From assembly GCF_002362315.1 (NCBI RefSeq), contig NZ_MTZV01000004.1:310001-374000 (forward strand): a stretch of DNA of 64,000 bases. Reading direction: 5' to 3'. Source of the stretch: Paraburkholderia acidicola (lineage in GTDB: Bacteria > Pseudomonadota > Gammaproteobacteria > Burkholderiales > Burkholderiaceae). The position numbers and the translations under genes are program-made. This document shows, piece after piece, positions 28,184-37,305 of this stretch. Within the stretch, counting starts at the first letter, position 1. Every line of letters starts with the position of its first letter. The notes below the pieces were generated by a model. That model worked only from the letters and a program-made list of their open reading frames with translations. It was not told the DNA's origin and ran no database searches.

Positions 28184-28212
28184 ATCATAGAGAGGACAGC
28201 TGGGGGCTTCAA
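28184..28212 (-). promoter_or_regulatory. Sigma-70 promoter for the TRAP operon
   Basis: Read on the minus strand: TTGAAG (28212-28207), a 17-nt spacer, then TATGAT (28189-28184). The expected start near 28177 lies about 43 nt upstream of the receptor ATG. The -35 box overlaps the end of the araC gene. Confidence 0.6.
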
Positions 28213-29225
28213 TGATCGAGGGTTAACACGGAATATGAGGGAATACCCTCGGTCTTTTCGTCGACAGAATCGTTCTGGATGGCCTCGCTCATCGCCGGCC
28301 CGTTCCCGCGCCTGAATTGCGCGACATCCCGTAGCGGCGGCGCCCCGAACAGCCGGCTGTATTCACGGCTGAACTGTGAGGGGCTGTCGTAACCCACCCT
28401 GATCGCCACCGAGCGCACATCCCCGCTATGCCTGAGCAACAACCGCCGCGCCTCATGCAACCGCAGCTGCTTCTGATACTGCAGCGGGCTCAACGTCGTA
28501 ACGTTCTTGAAGTGATGATGCAGCGACGACACGCTCATGTTGACCTGCTGCGCGAGCGTCTCCACCCGTAAAGGCTCGGTGTAGTGATGCTGGATCCATT
28601 CGATGGCCCGCGCGATCCGGTAGGTCTGGCTGCCGGTCACAGCCACGTGTCGCAAGCGCGTCCCCATTTCGCTCGTCATCAACCGGTAGAGCAATTCCTT
28701 CTCGATGAGCGGTGCGAGGATCGGGATGTCGCCAGGAGAATCGAGCAATCGCGCGAGCCGCAGTGCGGTATCGAAAACGGGGGTCGACAGCGGACCTATC
28801 GCAATCCCCTCTTCCGCCGGCACGGCCTCCGGCTCCGGCAGATGCAACTGCGCGGCCAGCTCGACGATGCGTTGTGGATCGAGTGCAAGCTTCATGCACA
28901 GATAAGGCTCGGCAGCGGACGCCCGGGTTACTTGCGACATCGTCGGCAGATCGACGGACGTCACGAGGCAATGCAGGTGATCGTACTGATACGCGTGCCC
29001 CGCGACCACGACCCGCTTGGCGCCCTGGGCTGCGAACACGAATGCCGAGTGCGAAACGCCGCAGCCGAGATCGACGGGCGCCGAACAGCGGTAGAACGAC
29101 AGCGAGGGAATCGCCGTCTGATGGCCGCCATCGCAGGGCGCGAAGCGGCCGATGAGCGCGGCCAGTTCGCGGCGGGCTGTTTCGCGCGATGCCGCAGCAT
29201 CGAACCACGAGGCATTCTGTTCCAT
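28209..29225 (-). CDS. AraC-family transcriptional regulator
   Basis: 338-aa regulator. The C-terminal ~100 residues form two helix-turn-helix motifs (LRVETLAQQVNMSVSSLHHHFK and VAIRVGYDSPSQFSREYSR); the N-terminal part matches the AraC_N-type cupin domain (SHSAFVFAAQGAKRVVVAG). The frame reaches 29306; the Met at 29225 is used, without a clear ribosome-binding site. It is divergent from the molybdenum hydroxylase genes, which it may control. Confidence 0.88.
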   Translation of the reverse strand: MEQNASWFDAAASRETARRELAALIGRFAPCDGGHQTAIPSLSFYRCSAPVDLGCGVSHSAFVFAAQGAKRVVVAGHAYQYDHLHCLVTSVDLPTMSQVTRASAAEPYLCMKLALDPQRIVELAAQLHLPEPEAVPAEEGIAIGPLSTPVFDTALRLARLLDSPGDIPILAPLIEKELLYRLMTSEMGTRLRHVAVTGSQTYRIARAIEWIQHHYTEPLRVETLAQQVNMSVSSLHHHFKNVTTLSPLQYQKQLRLHEARRLLLRHSGDVRSVAIRVGYDSPSQFSREYSRLFGAPPLRDVAQFRRGNGPAMSEAIQNDSVDEKTEGIPSYSVLTLDH

Positions 29226-29411
29226 ACGCTTTGAAATCGGTTGAGGACATTGAGCATACTGAATCCCCAGCGGAGCACCCGCATCCGCCCGCCGGATTTG
29301 CAGCATTGTTCAATATTTTTGCAGGATTGTGTAAGCACAACGGCGCGCCGTCCTTCACACTCCCGCCTACACCCGGCGCCAAGTCCGGGCTTTCCCCCAC
29401 GGAGAGAGTTC

Positions 29412-29873
29412 ATGTCCACATCGTTTGTCCTGAACGGCAAGAACATCACGCTCGATGCCGACCCCACCACCCCACTACTCTGGGCGATCCGCGAAGACGC
29501 CGGCCTGCACGGCACGAAGTTCGGCTGCGGCATGGCGCAATGCGGCGCGTGCACGGTCCATCTCGAGGGCGAAGCCACGCGTTCGTGCGTGCTGCCGCTC
29601 GCCGCGGTGGCCGGCAGGCGCATCACCACCATTGAAGGCATTACCAGCGCGCCCGCCAAAGCGATCCAGGCCGCGTGGGTCAAGCTGCAGGTGCCGCAGT
29701 GCGGGTACTGTCAGTCCGGACAGATCATGTCCGCGACCGCACTGCTCGAACGCAACGCCGCACCGACTGACGCCGATATCGACAGCGCGATGAGCGGCAA
29801 TCTGTGCCGCTGTGCGACCTACAACCGCATTCGCGCGGCCATCCACGAAGCTGCCGCCACCTTGAAGGTCTGA
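29412..29873 (+). CDS. iorA: Isoquinoline 1-oxidoreductase-type alpha subunit, (2Fe-2S)
   Basis: 153-aa electron-transfer subunit of a molybdenum hydroxylase. The N-terminal plant-type [2Fe-2S] motif is [13 protein letters not shown] with a downstream Cys in RSCVLPL; the C-terminal all-helical domain has CGYCQSGQ and the second cluster's CRC in [15 protein letters not shown] precedes ATG 29412, and the longer upstream frame is not needed. It is followed 3 nt later by the catalytic subunit. The symbol reflects family similarity; the true substrate may be another N-heterocycle or aldehyde. Confidence 0.88.
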   Translation: MSTSFVLNGKNITLDADPTTPLLWAIREDAGLHGTKFGCGMAQCGACTVHLEGEATRSCVLPLAAVAGRRITTIEGITSAPAKAIQAAWVKLQVPQCGYCQSGQIMSATALLERNAAPTDADIDSAMSGNLCRCATYNRIRAAIHEAAATLKV

Positions 29874-29876
29874 GCC

Positions 29877-32087
29877 ATGACGACCGATCTCGATCTCAAG
29901 GACGTCGTGCGCCCGTCCCGCCGGACTTTTCTGAAAGCAACCGGCACTGTCGCCGCAGTGGGTTTGATCGTTGGCTTCGAGTGGGCCGGCACCGGCCGCC
30001 GCGCGCTCGCCGCCACGTTGCCCAACGCGGAGTTCATACCGAATGCGTTCGTGCGCGTGGCACCCGACAACAGCATCACGATCATCGCCAAGCACGTCGA
30101 GATGGGCCAGGGTGCATACACCGGCCTCGCGACGATCCTTGCCGAAGAACTCGATGCGAACTGGCAGGACGTACGTGTCGAAAGCGCGCCCGCCGATGCG
30201 AAGCGCTACGCGAATCTCGCGTTCGGCACGATCCAGGGCACGGGCGGCAGTTCGGCGATGGCCAACTCGTGGATGCAGATGCGCGAAGCCGGCGCAAAAG
30301 CGCGCGCGATGCTGGTGTCCGCCGCGGCCACGCAGTGGCAGGTGCCCGCTACCGAACTGACGACGCGCGACGGCAGCGTGCATCACACGGCCAGTAATCG
30401 CACGGCGACGTATGGCTCGCTTGCGTCGGCTGCCGCGCGTTTGCCGGTGCCGGACAAGGTCACGCTCAAGTCGCCGCAGGATTTTCGTCTGATCGGCCAG
30501 CAACTACCACGCGTCGACGTGCCACAGAAAACCAACGGCACCGCGCAGTTCACGCTCGATGTGACGTTTCCCGGCATGCTGATCGCACTGCTGCAACGGC
30601 CACCGCTGTTCGGTGCGACGGTCAAATCGTTCGATGCATCGGCTGCGAAGGCCGTGCGTGGCGTCGTCTCGGTCGTGCAGGTGCCGGGCGGTGTCGCGGT
30701 GGTTGCAAAGGGCTTCTGGGCGGCGAAGCAGGGTCGCGATGCGCTGAATGTCGAGTGGGATGATGCGAAGGCCGAGAAGCGTAGCTCCGACACGATCATG
30801 AGCGAGTACCGGCAGCTCGCCGAGAAGCCAGGCGCATCTGCGAAGAAGGTCGGCGATGCGACGCAGGCGCTGGCGGGCGCGGCAAAGAAAATCTCGGCCA
30901 CTTACTCGTTCCCCTACCTCGCTCACGCGCCGATGGAACCGCTCGACGCCGTCGTCAAACTCACCGCCGACAGCTGCGAGATCTGGGCCGGCGACCAGTT
31001 CCAGACCGTCGACCAGGGCAACGCCGCACGCACGGCGGGGCTCGATCCGCAGCAGGTGAAGATTCACACGCTATATGCCGGCGGTAGCTTCGGACGACGC
31101 GCGAACGTCTGGTCGGACTACATCGTCGAGGCTGTGTCGATCGCGAAGGCGCTCGGCGCGAACGGTACGCCGGTCAAGCTGCAATGGACGCGCGAGGACG
31201 ACATCCACGGTGGGCTCTACCGGCCGATGTATTTCCACAAGCTCGATGCGGGCCTGAGCGCCGACGGCAAGCTGGTCGGCTGGCGGCACCGGATTGTCGG
31301 TCAGTCGATCATCGCCGGTACGCCGTTCGCCGCCGGCATGATCAAGGATGGGATCGACGCGACGTCCGTCGAAGGTGCGGCGAACATCGCCTACGCGATT
31401 CCGAATGTTTCCGTCGAACTGACGACCACGCAGACCGGTGTGCCGGTGTTGTGGTGGCGCGTGGTCGGCAGCTCGCACACGGCATTCGCGGTGGAGGCCT
31501 TTATCGACGAAGCGGCGCACGCCGCGGGCAAGGACCCGTTCGTGTTCCGCCGCGATCTGCTTGCGGGCGAACCGCGTATGCGGGCCGTGCTTGAACTGGC
31601 GGCGCAAAAAGCGGGCTGGGATCCGGCTACGCCGCTACCGAAGGGACGCGGGCGCGGCATCGCCGTGGCCGAAGCGTTCAAGACGTTTGTCGCGCAGGTC
31701 GCGGAAGTTTCCGTCGACAAGGACGGCAACGTGAAAGTGGAACGCGTCGTCTGTGCCGTGGATTGCGGCACGCCGATCAATCCCGACATCATTACCGCGC
31801 AGATGGAAGGCGGTATCGGTTTCGGGCTGGGCGCGGCGCTGCATAGTGCGATCACGTTGAAGGACGGTCGGGTCGAGCAGAACAACTTCGACACGTATCA
31901 AGTGCTGCGGATGTCGGAGATGCCGAAGGTCGAGGTGCATATCGTGCAGTCGGGTGAGGCACCGACTGGTGTTGGTGAGCCGGGGGTTGCGCCAGTTGGG
32001 CCTGCGGTGGCGAATGCGATTTTTGCGGCTACGGGGAAACGGATTCATGTGTTGCCGTTTCCGGTTGAGGCGGAGAAGAGTGCCTGA
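29877..32087 (+). CDS. iorB: Isoquinoline 1-oxidoreductase-type beta subunit (molybdopterin)
   Basis: 736-aa catalytic subunit of the xanthine-oxidase-like family, binding a molybdopterin cytosine dinucleotide cofactor. The N-terminus has a twin-arginine type leader ([20 protein letters not shown]), suggesting export of the folded complex. The two aldehyde-oxidase repeats show [29 protein letters not shown] and SFGRRAN. Near the C-terminus [13 protein letters not shown] carries the expected catalytic Glu. No FAD subunit is encoded, as expected for IorAB. MCD-synthesis accessory genes are not adjacent. Confidence 0.9.
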   Translation: MTTDLDLKDVVRPSRRTFLKATGTVAAVGLIVGFEWAGTGRRALAATLPNAEFIPNAFVRVAPDNSITIIAKHVEMGQGAYTGLATILAEELDANWQDVRVESAPADAKRYANLAFGTIQGTGGSSAMANSWMQMREAGAKARAMLVSAAATQWQVPATELTTRDGSVHHTASNRTATYGSLASAAARLPVPDKVTLKSPQDFRLIGQQLPRVDVPQKTNGTAQFTLDVTFPGMLIALLQRPPLFGATVKSFDASAAKAVRGVVSVVQVPGGVAVVAKGFWAAKQGRDALNVEWDDAKAEKRSSDTIMSEYRQLAEKPGASAKKVGDATQALAGAAKKISATYSFPYLAHAPMEPLDAVVKLTADSCEIWAGDQFQTVDQGNAARTAGLDPQQVKIHTLYAGGSFGRRANVWSDYIVEAVSIAKALGANGTPVKLQWTREDDIHGGLYRPMYFHKLDAGLSADGKLVGWRHRIVGQSIIAGTPFAAGMIKDGIDATSVEGAANIAYAIPNVSVELTTTQTGVPVLWWRVVGSSHTAFAVEAFIDEAAHAAGKDPFVFRRDLLAGEPRMRAVLELAAQKAGWDPATPLPKGRGRGIAVAEAFKTFVAQVAEVSVDKDGNVKVERVVCAVDCGTPINPDIITAQMEGGIGFGLGAALHSAITLKDGRVEQNNFDTYQVLRMSEMPKVEVHIVQSGEAPTGVGEPGVAPVGPAVANAIFAATGKRIHVLPFPVEAEKSA

Positions 32088-32133
32088 CGGCGGGCGACGC
32101 ACACGGCCGACCGCGTATAACGGTGTGGATGGG

Positions 32134-32166
32134 CCCGATTGTGTCCGCACTGCGGAGACAATCGGG
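32134..32166. repeat. 16-bp inverted repeat after iorB
   Basis: Arms CCCGATTGTGTCCGCA and TGCGGAGACAATCGGG match at 15 of 16 positions and are separated by one base. It lies 47 nt after the iorB stop and 38 nt before the nuclease gene. There is no T-tract, so it could be a terminator hairpin with Rho dependence, an operator or an island border. Confidence 0.65.
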
Positions 32167-32204
32167 TGCGACGGGTTTCACGAGGGCTTCCTTTCCTGTA
32201 GCGT

Positions 32205-33338
32205 ATGAAGCAAACCGCTCGACCACCGGTTGCGGCAACACCTGAACTTAGAAGGCGCACTGACGCTACAACCAGCATGACCGATACGCTGTCTACCGGC
32301 CCATGGGGCGACGATTACCGACACTGGCTGGCCGAACTCAAGCAGCGAGTGGAGCATGCCCGGCTGCGCGCTGCGGCAAGCGTAAACCGCGAACTGGTCG
32401 GCCTTTACTGGCAGATCGGTCGCGACATTCTCGAGCGTCAGCAGCGGGAGGGATGGGGTACCCGCGTGGTTGACCAGCTCGCACGGGATCTGAAGGCTGC
32501 TTTTCCTGACATGCGCGGGTTTTCGCCGCGCAATCTGAAATACATGCGCGCGCTGGCGCAGGCCTGGCCGGCGCCGGAATTTGTGCAGCAGCCTGCTGCA
32601 CAATTGCCCTGGTTCCACCTCTGCATCCTGCTGGACAAGGTCAAGGACCCCATCGCGCGTGACTGGTACGCCGACAAATCGCTCGAACACGGCTGGTCGC
32701 GCAATGTCCTGGCGATGCAGGTCAGCACAGGAGCGTACGGCCGAACCGGCGGCGCGGTCACCAATTTTTCCGAGCGATTGCCACCGCCGCAGTCCGACCT
32801 CGCCCGAGACACCCTCAAGGATCCGTACATTTTTGACTTCCTCGGCCTGACCGATGACGCCCAGGAGCGCGATATCGAACAGGCACTAACGCGTCACATC
32901 ACTCGCTTCCTGCTCGAACTCGGGGCGGGCTTTGCGTTCGTCGGGCGGCAATATCCGCTGGTTGTCGGCGGTGACGAGTTTTTCATCGATCTGCTGTTCT
33001 ACCATCTGAAGCTGCGCAGCTACGTCGTCGTCGAACTCAAAACAACACCCTTTAAACCTGAATACGCCGGGCAGCTCAACTTCTACCTGTCCGCCGTCGA
33101 TGCGCAGGTGAAGGCGCGGGAAGATCAACCCACGATCGGCCTGTTGTTGTGCCGTGAGAAAAATCGCCTGGTCGCGGAATACGCACTGCAAGGCATGGCA
33201 AAGCCGATGGGCGTCGCGGAATACCAACTGCTGCGGCAGATCCCAGAGGCGTTTGAGGCACGATTACCGTCGGTCGCTCAGATAGAAGCGGAGCTTCGTC
33301 AAGATGTATCGATCGATGGAGAGGAACAGGGTAGCTGA
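32205..33338 (+). CDS. YhcG-family PDDEXK nuclease (DUF1016)
   Basis: 377-aa predicted DNA-cleaving protein. The N-terminal DUF1016_N region has LVGLYWQIGRDIL and GFSPRNLKYMRALAQAW; the C-terminal nuclease core has FFIDLLFYH (D262), VVVELK (E277 and K279) and AGQLNFY (Q290), the PD-(D/E)XK-plus-QxxxY arrangement. An alternative ATG at 32277 is possible; neither start has a good ribosome-binding site. Family members occur with restriction-modification and mobile loci, but their role is poorly known. An AbiEi-like gene follows after 44 nt. Confidence 0.85.
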   Translation: MKQTARPPVAATPELRRRTDATTSMTDTLSTGPWGDDYRHWLAELKQRVEHARLRAAASVNRELVGLYWQIGRDILERQQREGWGTRVVDQLARDLKAAFPDMRGFSPRNLKYMRALAQAWPAPEFVQQPAAQLPWFHLCILLDKVKDPIARDWYADKSLEHGWSRNVLAMQVSTGAYGRTGGAVTNFSERLPPPQSDLARDTLKDPYIFDFLGLTDDAQERDIEQALTRHITRFLLELGAGFAFVGRQYPLVVGGDEFFIDLLFYHLKLRSYVVVELKTTPFKPEYAGQLNFYLSAVDAQVKAREDQPTIGLLLCREKNRLVAEYALQGMAKPMGVAEYQLLRQIPEAFEARLPSVAQIEAELRQDVSIDGEEQGS

Positions 33339-33353
33339 CTGATAGCGCCAACG

Positions 33354-33384
33354 ATGTCCGAAATATGTTACATTTTTCGGACAT
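33354..33384. promoter_or_regulatory. Perfect inverted repeat over the AbiEi-like gene start
   Basis: ATGTCCGAAA (33354-33363), 11-nt spacer, TTTCGGACAT (33375-33384). Centre-to-centre distance is 21 bp, about two helical turns, as for a dimeric winged-helix protein on one face. The right arm includes the first two bases of the start codon at 33383. AbiEi-type antitoxins are known to autoregulate through inverted repeats, so self-binding is a reasonable inference. Confidence 0.65.
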
Positions 33385-34045
33385 GAACACTTTGCAGGAA
33401 AATCCCAACCTTCGCGCGCTGATACTTGACCGCATCGCCTCCGATCCGGATGTGGTCTGGACTCCGGTCAACTTCGCGCATCTCGCGAGCCGCGCGGCGG
33501 TCGACAAGACGCTGCAGCGGCTCGTCGCTTCCGGAGACTTGCGCCGCATCGATCGCGGCCTCTACGATCAACCCAGAAAAAACCGGCTCACCGGGCGGGA
33601 TACTGTTCCGGACTATCGGGCCGTCATCCGTGCCGTCACGCATCGGGACAATGCCCGCTTCGTGGTCGATGGCATGACTGCCGCGAATGATCTCGGGCTC
33701 ACCACGGCCGTACCTGCACGTATCGAAGTCCTCGCGGACGCCCGCCTCAAGCCAGTCAAACTCGGCAACCAGGAAATTCATTTCAAACCGGCAGCGGCAA
33801 GCCGCCTCTTCTGGGCGGGACGACCAGCCATGCGCGTGGTTCAGGCGCTCTACTGGATGCAGGATGTACTGTCCGATCCTCAAGAGCACGCGCGCACCAC
33901 GGACATCCTTCGCCGGATCATGGCCGACACGCAGTACGGCGAGGCCATCCGGACCGATCTGCGCGATGGATGGTCCGCGTTACCGATCTGGATGCAGACG
34001 TTTCTGCGTGACCTCGTCAATCCGTCTGACAAGGACGCTGTGTAG
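33383..34045 (+). CDS. AbiEi-like/DUF6088 winged-helix protein
   Basis: 220-aa protein with an N-terminal winged helix (ALILDRIASDPDVVWTPVNFAHLA... and VASGDLRRIDRGLYDQP) followed by the alpha/beta domain typical of AbiEi/DUF6088 proteins (FVVDGMTAANDLGL and KLGNQEIHFKP). In AbiE systems such proteins are antitoxins and repressors of the AbiEii nucleotidyltransferase toxin. No AbiEii gene is present here; the only partner is the upstream YhcG-type nuclease. ATG 33383 is chosen over 33365 because of the inverted repeat layout and a normal N-terminus. Confidence 0.78.
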   Translation: MNTLQENPNLRALILDRIASDPDVVWTPVNFAHLASRAAVDKTLQRLVASGDLRRIDRGLYDQPRKNRLTGRDTVPDYRAVIRAVTHRDNARFVVDGMTAANDLGLTTAVPARIEVLADARLKPVKLGNQEIHFKPAAASRLFWAGRPAMRVVQALYWMQDVLSDPQEHARTTDILRRIMADTQYGEAIRTDLRDGWSALPIWMQTFLRDLVNPSDKDAV

Positions 34046-34124
34046 TGACCGCAGACGCTTACCGGCAGATCATCACAGCCTCGCATTACCTGCGGTAAGC
34101 GTTAGCTGCCTATAAGGCACCCAC

Positions 34125-34985
34125 CTACTTCAACCACTGCCCAACCACCCCCTGATTCTTCGCGACCCACTGCGCAGCCCCCTTCTCCGGCTGCGTATCA
34201 CCGGCACTGCGAATCTCATTCATCAGATCGCCGAGCGTCTGGTCGTCCATCTTCCATTGATGCAACCAGCGCGACACGTCCGGCCACGTCGCACTCAGGT
34301 TCGACGCAGCAATCGCATAGATCGCGTCGGGTGTACCGAACGTCCCCTTCGGGTCTTTCAGGTAATGCAGCTTCTCCTTCGCCCACACCCAGTGCGGATT
34401 CCACAGCGTCACGACGATCGGCTCCTGGCGCTTCCCGGCACGCTGCAGCGCAAGCAGCATCGCCGCTTCCGATGAAGGCAGCACCGCGTAATCGAGCGCA
34501 TAGTCGACCTTCGCTTTTGCGGTGAGTTTCATCAAGCCACTGCCGGGTTCAATACCGAAGATCGTCGGTTTGCCGTCATGGAGAAACTGGCCGCTGCTCG
34601 CGTTCAACTGTTCGACGCTATCGATCTTCACGTAGTCCGGCACCGCGAGACCGAGTTGCGCCTTGTCAAACCACGGGCCGATCTTCTCCACACGCGTCTT
34701 CACGCTGTCGTACGGCGCGGCATCGGCGGAAGGTAGCCAGACCTCGAACGTGAGATCGAGCTTGCGTTGCGCAACCCCGCTGTAGATGATCGCCTTATCG
34801 CCCGACTGCAGATTCACCGTGTAGCCCTTCTGTGTAAGCAGTACCTTCCACAGATTCGCGACGGCGATGTTCTCCGCCCAGTTGTTAACGCCGATCGAAA
34901 TCGTGCGATCGGCGGCAAGCGAAGCTGCAACCGGCATGGCAAGCAGACACAATGCGAGCAGAGCCCGCCTGAACAATGTGGTCAT
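34125..34985 (-). CDS. Glycine-betaine/choline-type ABC transporter substrate-binding protein (OpuAC)
   Basis: 286-aa periplasmic receptor with a signal peptide (TLFRRALLALCLLAMPVAASLA) and OpuAC fold. Trp/Tyr-rich segments NNWAENIAVANLWKVLL, EVWLPSADAAPYD and NPHWVWAKEKLHYL are suited to a cation-pi box for trimethylammonium or dimethylsulfonium ligands. The frame extends to 35162 across the M24 gene; the ATG at 34985 starts the signal peptide. No permease or ATPase is adjacent, so it probably serves a transporter encoded elsewhere. Confidence 0.87.
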   Translation of the reverse strand: MTTLFRRALLALCLLAMPVAASLAADRTISIGVNNWAENIAVANLWKVLLTQKGYTVNLQSGDKAIIYSGVAQRKLDLTFEVWLPSADAAPYDSVKTRVEKIGPWFDKAQLGLAVPDYVKIDSVEQLNASSGQFLHDGKPTIFGIEPGSGLMKLTAKAKVDYALDYAVLPSSEAAMLLALQRAGKRQEPIVVTLWNPHWVWAKEKLHYLKDPKGTFGTPDAIYAIAASNLSATWPDVSRWLHQWKMDDQTLGDLMNEIRSAGDTQPEKGAAQWVAKNQGVVGQWLK

Positions 34986-35029
34986 GATGATTTTCCAGGA
35001 GAGGAACGCACTCGCGCTCGCACACGCCG

Positions 35030-36256
35030 TTAAGCAAGCAAACGTGCTTCGAACGGATAGTCGGACAACAACTCGACGCGGCCGTCGTCGCGCACATACA
35101 CCTGCTCTTCGAGCTTCACGCCTTCGCCACCGTCTTCGTGACCGATGTAGCTCTCGATGCACAGCGTCATGCCCGGTTCGATCACACCGTCATAGCCTTT
35201 CGCCTCGTTGTCCTCGCGATGCACGATGTACGGATATTCGCCGGTCATGCCGACGCCGTGCGCGAGCGCAAAGTAACGCCGCGCCTGATACGGCCCGGGG
35301 ATCTTCCACGCTTTCGCAATGAACTCCTGAAACGTCGTGCCGGCACGCACGTTCTCCATGTTCGAATGCACCTGCTCGTAGGCGAGGCGATACAGGTTCT
35401 TTTGCGCGGGTGTCGCCGGTCCGTCGCCGCACAGGAACGTGCGTGAGAAATCGGCGTAGTAGCCGAAGCGCCCCACTACATCGGTGTCGAGGCCGACAAG
35501 TTCACCTGCCTGAATCTTGCGCGGACTGCTTTCCTGGAACCACGGGTTGGTACGCGGGCCCGAACTGATCAAACGTGTTTCGACATAGTCGCCATCGGTC
35601 TCGATGATGTGCTTGTGCAGATGCGACCACAGTTCGTTTTCGCTGATGCCCGGCACCAGTGCTGCTTCGAGTTTGCGCACGCCCGCTTCGGCCGCGCGCA
35701 GCGACGAGCGGATCATCTTGATCTCGTTGGGTACCTTGATTGCACGCGCCCGTTCCAGTGGCTCCTGGGCGTCGGAAATCTGGTAGCCGCGTGCCTGCAG
35801 TGCGAATGCCGCCGCCGAGGTCGCGCTTTCGATCGCAAGACGTTTACCGCCACCCGATTGCCGCACCAGTTCAGCGATTTCGTCGGCCCAGCGCTCGGTC
35901 ACGCGACCGAGCATGTCGTCGCAGAAGTAGTAGGAAATCGCGGTTGCCGGTCGCACTTCGTCGACGGTGTCGAGGCCGTCGGCCAGAAAGTCGCAACCTG
36001 CATATTCGAACAGCACGACCTTGCCTTCGGCCGGCACGAACACATAGCGCGCCGGATTGCGCATCGAGTAGACCTGCATGTTGCGCGAACCGGTCGCGTA
36101 GCGCATGTGGGTGGGATCGAACAACACGGCCGCGGTCAGGTCGCGCTTCTTTAGTTCGCGGCGCACCGCGGCGAGCCGGTCGCGCTGGATCTGCGCGATC
36201 TCCTCTGCGGTCGGTTCGCAGTCTTCGGGAAGGTGGGTCGGACGAAGTATGGTCAT
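35030..36256 (-). CDS. M24-family metalloprotein, DddP-like (not a typical peptidase)
   Basis: 408-aa pita-bread-fold protein. Metal ligands D257, D259, D269, H333, E368 and E383 match, with identical spacing, those recalled for the DMSP lyase DddP (D295, D297, D307, H371, E406, E421). Flanking text such as SGPRTNPWFQE, NMENV and PGMTLCIE is also DddP-like. The DddP catalytic Asp (377) is Gly339 here, within HGVGMTGEYP, so simple DMSP lyase activity is doubtful. It lies between an OpuAC-type receptor and a 2OG oxygenase, suggesting betaine or sulfonium metabolism. A generic Xaa-Pro peptidase label would be misleading. Confidence 0.85.
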   Translation of the reverse strand: MTILRPTHLPEDCEPTAEEIAQIQRDRLAAVRRELKKRDLTAAVLFDPTHMRYATGSRNMQVYSMRNPARYVFVPAEGKVVLFEYAGCDFLADGLDTVDEVRPATAISYYFCDDMLGRVTERWADEIAELVRQSGGGKRLAIESATSAAAFALQARGYQISDAQEPLERARAIKVPNEIKMIRSSLRAAEAGVRKLEAALVPGISENELWSHLHKHIIETDGDYVETRLISSGPRTNPWFQESSPRKIQAGELVGLDTDVVGRFGYYADFSRTFLCGDGPATPAQKNLYRLAYEQVHSNMENVRAGTTFQEFIAKAWKIPGPYQARRYFALAHGVGMTGEYPYIVHREDNEAKGYDGVIEPGMTLCIESYIGHEDGGEGVKLEEQVYVRDDGRVELLSDYPFEARLLA

Positions 36257-36291
36257 GGTGTCTGCGGGGTTTTATCTAATGGGGGTGAAGG

Positions 36292-37260
36292 TCAGTCGAC
36301 CAGGTCGTCCGCACGCACGAGCCGTTGCTCGGCTTCGAGATGCATTTCGGAAACGCGTCCATAGAGCTGGCGCGTACGCTCCAGCCGCCCGATCACGCCA
36401 GGCTTCTTCGAGTACGCAAAGATGGCTGTATGACGTTCGATCGCTCCCTGCACCTGCGTCACGCGATGCAGCGAGAAACGTCCCTTGAACAGTTGCAGGT
36501 CGCCCGGTTGCAGCGTGATCACGTTGATCGGCGCACGGGTCTCGCCGCGCACGACGCTTCCCACTTCACCGTAGTTCTCGCCTTCCGGCGAGCGGATGCC
36601 CGGGCAATACTCGAAATCACCGCCCGCCTCCGGCTGCTGCGTCATCATCGACACGATGAATTCGTTCGTATCGTAGTGCCACGGCTGCTGGGTGCCGGGC
36701 GGCATCACGTTCTGCACGAGCCCCGCGTACGGGTCCGCGTATTCCCAGATGCGCGCTTCGCCAAGACACGCGGCAACGAAACGCTTCATCGCGTGGGCGA
36801 CGTAGATGCGATGGATGATCGCGTCGGCGGGAATCACGTCGCGCGTGACGAAGCCGCTCGTGCGATCCATGAAGACGCGTCGTGGATCGCCTTCGGGGAG
36901 AGAGGGATCGTCGGCGGTGAAATACGCGTTGACGCGGCGGCTCGAAAAGTAGGTCTTGCGAGCGAGCGCGATACCTTCGTCGCGCGCCTGAGCGAGCGCC
37001 GCGGGGCGCAGAAAACCGTGCAGCACGGCGCTACCCGTTTCAGCAAGACGCGCACGACAACTCGCGATCAGTTCGCGCATGCGCGGACCGTCCGGTTCGT
37101 GCAACGGAAAACGCTCGGCGTCGACGATATCGCCGAGATCGCTACATTCGGCATCGGCAAGGGCAGGACTGACTGGCACGATATTAGCTCCCGGTTCCGG
37201 AGTGGATGGCGGATCGATGAAGGGCGTGGGGTATCGCGAATGGCGATCCGTTAAAGACAC
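36292..37260 (-). CDS. 2-oxoglutarate/Fe(II)-dependent oxygenase
   Basis: 322-aa non-haem iron oxygenase. The facial triad is H195-x-D197 (WHYDTNEF) and a distal His265 (SLHRVTQ), with Arg276 (ERHTAIFAY) positioned to bind 2-oxoglutarate; PGDLQLFKGRFSLH is a typical strand before the distal His. Asp in HxD points to hydroxylation rather than halogenation. It starts the minus-strand operon with the M24 protein and the betaine-type receptor and is divergent from a LysR gene 45 nt away. The substrate may be an N- or S-methylated amino acid or betaine (inference). Confidence 0.8.
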   Translation of the reverse strand: MSLTDRHSRYPTPFIDPPSTPEPGANIVPVSPALADAECSDLGDIVDAERFPLHEPDGPRMRELIASCRARLAETGSAVLHGFLRPAALAQARDEGIALARKTYFSSRRVNAYFTADDPSLPEGDPRRVFMDRTSGFVTRDVIPADAIIHRIYVAHAMKRFVAACLGEARIWEYADPYAGLVQNVMPPGTQQPWHYDTNEFIVSMMTQQPEAGGDFEYCPGIRSPEGENYGEVGSVVRGETRAPINVITLQPGDLQLFKGRFSLHRVTQVQGAIERHTAIFAYSKKPGVIGRLERTRQLYGRVSEMHLEAEQRLVRADDLVD

Positions 37261-37305
37261 CTCATCTTTTGATCGCCAATTTCTTCTGGAAAGCGAGTAA
37301 TTCCG

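Noticed and set aside
32205..34045. Complete AbiE toxin-antitoxin system
   Set aside because: Only the AbiEi-like half is present; no AbiEii nucleotidyltransferase is encoded nearby.
35030..36256. Plain Xaa-Pro aminopeptidase assignment
   Set aside because: The N-terminal domain and the metal-site surroundings are closer to DddP, and the operon context is betaine-related.
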